A program made the position numbers and the translations under genes. Shown in pieces: positions 57,457-64,000 of a DNA stretch of 64,000 nucleotides (within the stretch, counting starts at the first letter, position 1; every line of letters starts with the position of its first letter). The notes beneath the pieces are model-generated. The model saw nothing but the letters and a program-made list of their open reading frames with translations. It made no database searches and was not told the origin of the DNA. The stretch comes from Laetiporus sulphureus 93-53 (Eukaryota; Basidiomycota; Agaricomycetes; Polyporales; Laetiporaceae): NCBI RefSeq assembly GCF_001632365.1, contig NW_024468534.1, forward strand, positions 300,133 through 364,132, written 5' to 3'.

Positions 57457-60354
57457 TTACTTCTTGCGCAGCTGTGTGCGGAGGTTAGCATTCTCTGTCT
57501 GCATAGAGTTGAGCTCCTCGAGGAGCGCCATCTGTTGTGTCTGCTGGGACGTCCGGAGTGACTCGATCTCTTCCTTTGCGCGGGCGAGCGATGCGTTGCA
57601 CTCAGTGAGCTGAGCCTCCAACTGCTTGCGCACAGTGTCCCCTGCGGAGGCAGCGTCAGAGGCGAGTGTGAGAGCTCGCGCGCTGAGGCTGTTGTTCGCG
57701 TCCGTGAGCTGGCGGCACGTCTCGGCTTGCTCTGCTGCTCGAGTCTCGATCTCGAGCCTCTCGGCAGTGATGCGATCGACTGCCTCTTGCAGTTGTTGCA
57801 CCTCTTCCTCGCTGAGTAGGGAATCCATCAGCCCATGAGGGTATGTAGGACGGAAGTATACTCACAGTGCAGCCTGCTTGGACATCATCGCAATGTTGCG
57901 GTCTTCGAGCATCTTCACTTGCTTCTGATACGTCTCAAGAGCAGCGTTGCTGTCTTGTGCAAGCTTCTGCGCCCGCTCCGCGTTCTTCTTAAGCAGATCA
58001 TGCGCCTGAGCAAAGCGGATGAGCCGCTCGATGAGCGCACGGTCATCCGCAATGAGGGCCTGCACTCTTGCCGCGAAAGCCTCGACGGTGAATGCGCCGC
58101 TGCCTTGTGCCGAGGTGCCCCGAGGATCATACAGTGTCTTGAGCGAGCGCACGTCCATCTCCGACAGTGATGTAGTATTGCGGCCAGCGACAGGGCTGGT
58201 AGTAGGAGAAGCCGGTCGGAAAGCTCGTGCGCCGAGTTTGTTTGCGCGAGCCTCCGGGGATGGGAGAATGGCCCATAATGGCTGAAGGATGGAGACGATC
58301 TGCGCGGCGTCGCCGGTGTATTCGACTTGAGCCTGCGATGCCTGCAGACTTGCAACAGCCATCTGAGCAAAGGCTTGCTCCTGAGGAATAGACCAATGAG
58401 CTCGATCAAACAATGAGCGATCAAGACATACCTTGAGCTGTGCTTCTAGCTCCCTGACTTGCGTTCGAGCTTCATCTGTTGCCTTTCGCGCTGTTTCAAG
58501 CTCTGCGAATATGGACTCGCGCTTATCCAATCCGGCACGAATATCCGTCTCCAGCTTCATCCTGACATTCACCCATTCCTCCTCAGCTCGTGAGTGTGCC
58601 TCAATTTTCGCGTGTAGGTCCTCTATATGTTTACCCACGGAATGTACCAGCCCAGGAAGAGTAGGATCACGCGATGCAAGGAGGATACCGTGCGCGTGCA
58701 TTAGATCCCGCAACATGTCCGAGCATTCTGTCAGCTGCGCTTTGCTCTCTGCACCATCCTGTAGGGCCACCTTCTCCACCTCCCAAGCTTCACGATCCGC
58801 ATCCCACATTGTCTTCACCCCGGCCAACTCCCTTCTCGTCTCCTCCAACTGACTCTCCTTCTCGGCCAGTAGCAAGCCGCTTTGCTGCCTCTCTTGTGCA
58901 AGCGCACCCTCCATCTCCGCCGCTTCACCGCTCTGCTCCTCGAGCACCTCTAATCGGCGCTCAAGTGTATCTGCCTGCCTTCTCCGCTCCTCCAGCTCTT
59001 CTCGATCTTGATCCCATCTCACCTTCTCGCTCTCGAGGAAGCGCAACTGTGCAGCCATGTCATCCATCTTTTTGAGTTGCCGTTCAAAAGCAACGATAGA
59101 GTCTTGTGCGGCCTGTAGATCCATCCCCAGCGATGTCTCTACCTGTTCCTTCTCCAGTCGTGAAACGGAAAGATCACGCGCCATGTCAGCCTGTGTTGCC
59201 GCGGCAGCTTCAAGCATGGCAGTGGCCGTCTTGAGCTTGTCTTCCAAAGCAGCCACTTCGGCAATTGTTGGTGGATGCCGCAGTGGATGGGGGACGACCG
59301 CGTCAGAATGGCCGGCGAAGAAGTGCTCGAAACGGCCTTTGGACGATACTGTAGTCATGCTCGTTACAGATGAAGATGTGGGGCTCATTTGGGAGCTACG
59401 AGAGGGAGAGGTATAGCCCGACGTAGTGGAATCCCCGTCCGGTGGCGCAATCTTCTTCTCGAGGCTGCGTACTGAATGACTGAGAACGGCTGCTCTATGC
59501 TCCAAAAGTCTCCGCTGGACTCCACTTGCACGCTCAGATATACGCCAAAGATCTGCTTGGACAGACTCGATCTTGCGATTTGCAGCTTCGACCTGCTCGG
59601 TCGTCTGTTTCGAGACGTTCTTGTAGGATGCGTTCGCCTTCGACAGTGAGACAGCAGCGTCGCGGATTCTGGTCTCGAGCTGAAGCTTCCTCGTCATTGC
59701 ATCGAGCCGCGAAGAAAGCACTTGATGCTCCTATGTACATTGTGGTATCCAGCACAGTAGATAACTTAACTAACCACGGACCTTCTTGAGCTCCTCTACC
59801 TCCTCCGCACTGAGGATCTCACATCCTCTGCTGTCCACAATTGCCTCGCTTGCCAACAGACTGACAAGCAACTCGTCCCGCGTTGTGAACATGGCTGTGC
59901 TTCGCTTCGAGTCCATAGCGCTTCGGTCGACCGGGATCCTCGATAATCCGGATACACGATTGGCAAGAGGTCGAGGGGCCGATGGGCCGGCTACAGGCGG
60001 AGGTGCTTGAGCAGATGGACCTTGACTTCGTGCAAGAGATACGCCATTGGACTGTCGCGATGAGTTGGGTGAATGAAAGGATCCGTTGGCCGTTCCCTCG
60101 GATGATGGGGGACCCGGAGGCAGCTTCTGCCTATCCTTCCGGAGAAACAGTGCTGCAGTGGTCATTTTTGGACTTTCGTTGGCTGGTAGCTCCGTAGGAC
60201 TCTGCAGAGGCGAAGGCGGCCATGATGGTTTGGAAGAGCGAGCGAGCGGCACAGGCTGTTGAGGGGGTGATTGAGACGGTGGACTCGAGGGGGGAGAAAA
60301 TTGTAATGAGGCCGGCGTGCCTCCACCACCAAGGAAGCGGGCTATTCCGTTCAT
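57457..60354 (-). CDS. Uds1-domain (up-regulated during septation) coiled-coil protein
   Basis: This is a large cytoskeletal-type coiled-coil protein with the fungal Uds1 domain, first linked to septation. It starts at ATG 60354 (MNGIARFLGGGGTPASLQF). The first ~130 residues are Pro/Ser-rich and probably disordered. The Uds1 domain follows at about residues 150-290 (TRDELLVSLLASEAIVDSRG, EILSAEEVEELKK, then SSRLDAMTRKLQLETRIRDA). After a Ser-rich linker, most of the remaining ~600 residues form long heptad coiled coils (for example REELEERRRQADTLERRLEV). The last exon begins DSLLSEEEVQQLQEAVDR and stops at 57457 after TQLRKK. Three or four introns; no catalytic domain. Its exact role is inferred from the family. 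Confidence 0.82.
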
Positions 60355-60799
60355 GGTCGTGCCGGATAGTAATGGGTATACAGATGTATGAAGGGATATC
60401 CAGAGGTGAACAAAGATGCAGCCAGCTGCCGGAGAAGTCGAAGGAGCAGTCGTGAACGTCGCAATCGAGAGTTGATGCGCTCTTAATTCGTCGACGTTGA
60501 ACTCACGACGGCTGCTACATTCACAGCATTCGCCGTCGTGTCAGAGTCGACAGACAACTCGTGAGGAGAACACTGCTGTCTCAGGTCAACGATTCAGGTA
60601 TCAGTGCAAGATCAAACTCTCGAGAATTACCTCATCAACGTAATTATTAGGCCTAGGCAATCCTAACGCCTGAGGTCTATTGATCTGCCACTAAGTGCTA
60701 GCGGCCTCTAGACAGCAACCACGGAAGTGGATCTAGAAATACAATCTGGCCAATATTCCGGAAAACTGATGAACATCACGGATGCATGTAAGGAAGAAA
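60355..60799. other. Short intergenic region
   Basis: These 445 bp lie between the PGAP1/BST1 stop and the Uds1 gene start, both on the minus strand. They should carry the Uds1 promoter. No gene is visible. Confidence 0.4.
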
Positions 60800-63700
60800 T
60801 TATAGAGACGTTATCTCCCCGCTCCAGTACCCGCGGCCGATTTTGACCAAGACTAACAGTGCCATCACTACACTGGCGGCCTCGAACACTATATACGGTG
60901 CCCGCGGTCCAGCAAAAAATGCTGTGAACGCTAGCGCCAATACCGCGTGCCTCGGCCAGGACAATATCCCACTGCCATTTATACAGTATCACGAATTAGC
61001 GAACCATAATGCAAAGCCACTGAGTGACCGAGAAAGAGATATCACTCACGCTTGAGTGAAGAGACTGCCACCAGAGCCCGCCCATTCGACTAAGACGAGC
61101 CATGGCGCGACGATCAACACATTCCTGTCCGGACCCCAGCCCGAGGCTGATCCCCACACGGCCCTGATCCCAGATCCCGCAACCGTACGCACCCAAACTA
61201 CAAGCACGGGGGCAGCGATTGGCAACAACCACGCCATGATCAATAGCAGATGCTGATCCTGGTTGTGTTTCGCGTCCAAGACATTCGCATCAGCGGCAGG
61301 AGCATCTCGTAGGGAAGGCGACGATGGAGAAGGTGGCTGAGAGGAGGGAGAAGACGACACGCGGGAGGCACCATGCGCACTAGTGGGAAAATTCGAGGAC
61401 GAGGCTTGCCGAGGGATGAGGGAAATAGCAGTAGATGGTGCTGGATAAAATGCCAACGAGGCGTTCGCTGCACATGTATAGAAGTGGTATATCCATGCAC
61501 ATAGAAAAGCCACTTGCCACGGTATGATCACGATGATAAGAAAGACTACGAGACCCATGGACAACAGCGCATTTCGCCGCGAACTGGTTTCTCTAGGCCT
61601 ATAAAATGAAACATTTCATCAGCCACTCAGTAAATCATTGATACACGGCCTACCTTGGTGCTCTTAATGCTCTTCTCGGGAAGAAGGCAGTAATCCTTCC
61701 TACCAGCTGAACCAATCCGCCGACTACGACCCATGTGATGGCTATTAACCCAACTGTGACACCAAGCAAGATCGGTGCAATTATCGCGAAAGCAGGTTCG
61801 CCAGCGTTGCCCAACCAGAGACTTTCAGGCAACGGCAGCAAAGATATCACGATAGACGCCGGAAGTAAACGCGGGAGCACATAAGAAACTATATGCGCAA
61901 GACTGTGCACGATGGAGGGTGAGGGCCCTCCTGCTTCTGTGACACTCCATGCATAGTGCAGTATGAGTGCGCAAATGCCCACACCCCAGGCAACTGCTGC
62001 CTGAGCATATCGACCTGCCCACCGTCCTAATGAACCCCACCAATCCACCGTCAATACCATGCTCTCCAGAGCGCAACCTCGCTCGTCCGAGGAGTACACC
62101 GTAAGATTGAATCCTTTTCCCGCAGCGGGCGCTGTAGGAGGCAGGAATGGCCCGGATGCATGTGAGTGCAAAAGGATCGGCTTGCGTGGACTATGAGGGT
62201 CAAGTGAGAAGTAGTGTGTCTCAGACTGGTGGGAGGTGTGTTGGAGGATGGGGACAAACTGTGCATCTGTGTGGACAGCACAGTTAGCCTCCAGGTCTCC
62301 ACAATGGGGGGATGATGAACAGGTATCAAACAGAACCAACCTGAACAAGATGATTCATCCTTCAGCTGAGGAGTGAGCCGGTATACAAGCAGAGAGCTTG
62401 ATAACAGCTTGGGAAACGAGACTTGTGTCCAAAGTGGACTTCCCGAAAAATGAAGCTTCACCCTCGACCACGCAAGATCTACGTTAACTTAGTATTGCCT
62501 CACGCCCGTTAAATGAGAGCTGCTCACCTAATACTCCAATATCACTCACAACCACATCGGCGGAACTGAATCCAGCAACAATCCAACCCCTTCCATCCGC
62601 ACCCTCTACGTGGACTGCAACATAGCTCTGCTCTTCTCGCCCTGCCTCTACATCAGCAGCAAATACGACCACTCCCTCACTCTCATCCGTCCCCTCATCT
62701 GGGACTGGGAACGACATGCCTGCAATTGGCTCCGGAACGAGTTTCAACACTGTTGGGGAAAGATTTGTACATGTCTCAAAAGGTGATCTGGAGCATTGGA
62801 AGACTGAGACACGTAAAGGAAGGGGAGTATGCGGTGATATCGGCGCTAAGGATCCGCGGGAGAGGTACAGCGTGAATTTGGTTCTCGGTTGCAGAGGAAT
62901 CGGGAGGAAATATGTGCGCGAGCCCGAGAAGGACGGCTGGCGTAATACCAGCGATGAGGACGCGCCAAGGTATTCGACCTCACCACCGTTGACGTCAAAG
63001 CTGCTCGTTCGTGTGGCACCTTCTGGAAGTGTGTGCCCATCTCTCAGCCACCGATCAAGTGCCTTTCCCCGTTCTGTCGGTGACGATTGCGATACAGCGG
63101 CAAGCTCGATTGCGGCTCTCGCTATGCGCCAGCGCACCTGGTGGCACCACACCATCTCCTTATGTCCTACACCAGTCCATGCGCCCTCTAATGCGCTCGT
63201 GAACACTGTCCGCCGGTACGTCTCTTGCATTGGCTTCGACACAGGTATGATGCAAGACTCTGCGGGAACGAGCAGGTCGGTCGCACCTCCGCAAAGAGAG
63301 ATAATTGGTGTCGGGTCCTCAGCCAGAATGCGTCGGTTGGACGCGAAGATGGTGTCGACGCGACGGTCGAGTCGGGCGGGTGGAAGTTTGTGCGGGGTGG
63401 ACATCGTTATAATGGCAGATATGTTCGGGTGGGGGAGTAGAGCAGTGGCCACTGTTCCGCCCATCGAGTGCGCAAGCACAATCACGGATGTTGGTTCAGG
63501 ATAGAGAGCGAGGATGTAGCTGATAGCTGCCCGTGCATAGCTCGTTTCGGCATCAAGAGTAGGCCCATGAAATGCAGAAAGATCCTCGTTAAATTCCACT
63601 AAATCATATTGAATGAGTTTCGATGCATACACACCACAGAGATGTGCATACGTGCGAAGAAATCCAGATGTTTATAAGAGTGAGATTCGAACTCCGAAGA

Positions 63701-64000
63701 GATGTGGTAGGGAGAAGAGAAGAACTGACGAGTCGCCGAGGACGCTATAGACCGAACTTGGTGTGACGAACCCGCATTCCCAGGGATAAAGAGAACTGGC
63801 GATCCATGAAGCTGGGCTGGTGCTCAGTCAATCTCCACGGGAATATGGACAAGAAGCCGAGGCAGATGACACGTCGGACAGCACCCTGCCGCTAGCATAC
63901 AATGAACCGTTTCCAGACATACCTCAGAGGGGGACTCCCATCCAACTTCGCGGTACAGATACAGCGAATATCGTGAGGCCAGTGGCGTCCAGCGGTCATT
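60800..64000 (-). CDS. BST1: GPI inositol-deacylase (PGAP1/BST1), 5' end outside window
   Basis: This is an ER membrane lipase that removes the acyl chain from inositol of new GPI anchors, aiding ER exit and quality control. The window starts inside the gene: [15 protein letters not shown], then [20 protein letters not shown], the family's first hydrolase strand. After a short intron comes [15 protein letters not shown], and the nucleophile motif [16 protein letters not shown] carries the catalytic Ser. A lumenal β-rich part follows, then several transmembrane helices ([58 protein letters not shown]). A last exon (about 60800-60972, [18 protein letters not shown]) adds hydrophobic segments and stops at 60800-60802. 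No lesions were seen. Confidence 0.9.

Noticed and set aside
62716..63504. 262-codon open frame on the plus strand
   Set aside because: It is antisense to the hydrolase exon of the PGAP1/BST1 gene, which has the AHSMGG motif and clear homology.
1..64000. CRISPR arrays, insertion sequences, bacterial operons, LTR or helitron elements
   Set aside because: No regularly spaced repeats, transposase or reverse-transcriptase motifs, or long terminal repeats were seen; the large 5' repeat is a gene duplication.

Overview
This is nuclear DNA from a filamentous basidiomycete, probably an agaricomycete. The genes have many short introns (mostly 45-85 nt, GT..AG), are densely packed on both strands, and several match basidiomycete versions of their families. 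I see no operons, CRISPR arrays, insertion sequences or recognisable transposon ORFs. Gene ends below are genomic spans that include introns; exon edges were placed by hand from splice motifs and reading-frame continuity.

Layout. 1-4.5 kb: two tandem ATG22-like transporter genes on the minus strand (the left copy leaves the window), with a period of 3420 bp. 4.5-9 kb: an AT-hook protein and an Arb1-like protein (plus). 10-20 kb (all minus): a U5 snRNP WD40 protein, a Dbl-family RhoGEF and a Reb1-like Myb factor. 20-25 kb: an aromatic/aminoadipate aminotransferase (minus) and a Gis2/CNBP zinc-knuckle protein (plus). 27.7-33 kb: COQ10 (minus), a large coiled-coil protein (plus) and a probable mitochondrial protein (minus). 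33.6-39.4 kb: a cytochrome P450 array with one apparently intact gene flanked by two decayed copies, and a divergent pair of small single-pass membrane proteins between the intact gene and the right relic. 40.6-45.3 kb: a secreted S28 serine peptidase, a 14-3-3 protein and an intron-containing tRNA-Arg(UCU). 46.5-52.8 kb: a full KDM5-type histone demethylase. 53-64 kb: a STIMATE-like vacuolar membrane protein, a five-finger CCCH protein (ZC3H3/Red5 type), a Uds1-domain coiled-coil protein and the GPI inositol-deacylase BST1/PGAP1, which runs off the right end.

Most genes are unrelated housekeeping loci. Two kinds of local structure stand out: recent duplication (ATG22, P450) and a loose grouping of chromatin/RNA-silencing-type genes (Arb1-like, KDM5, ZC3H3/Red5-like, AT-hook). 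The most unusual features are an 8-nt microexon that encodes part of the P450 I-helix motif, the small membrane-protein pair inside the P450 array, a 40-bp alternating purine-pyrimidine run inside the KDM5 gene, and a near-perfect 19-bp hairpin in the gap before the S28 peptidase. I found no convincing new defence or mobile system.
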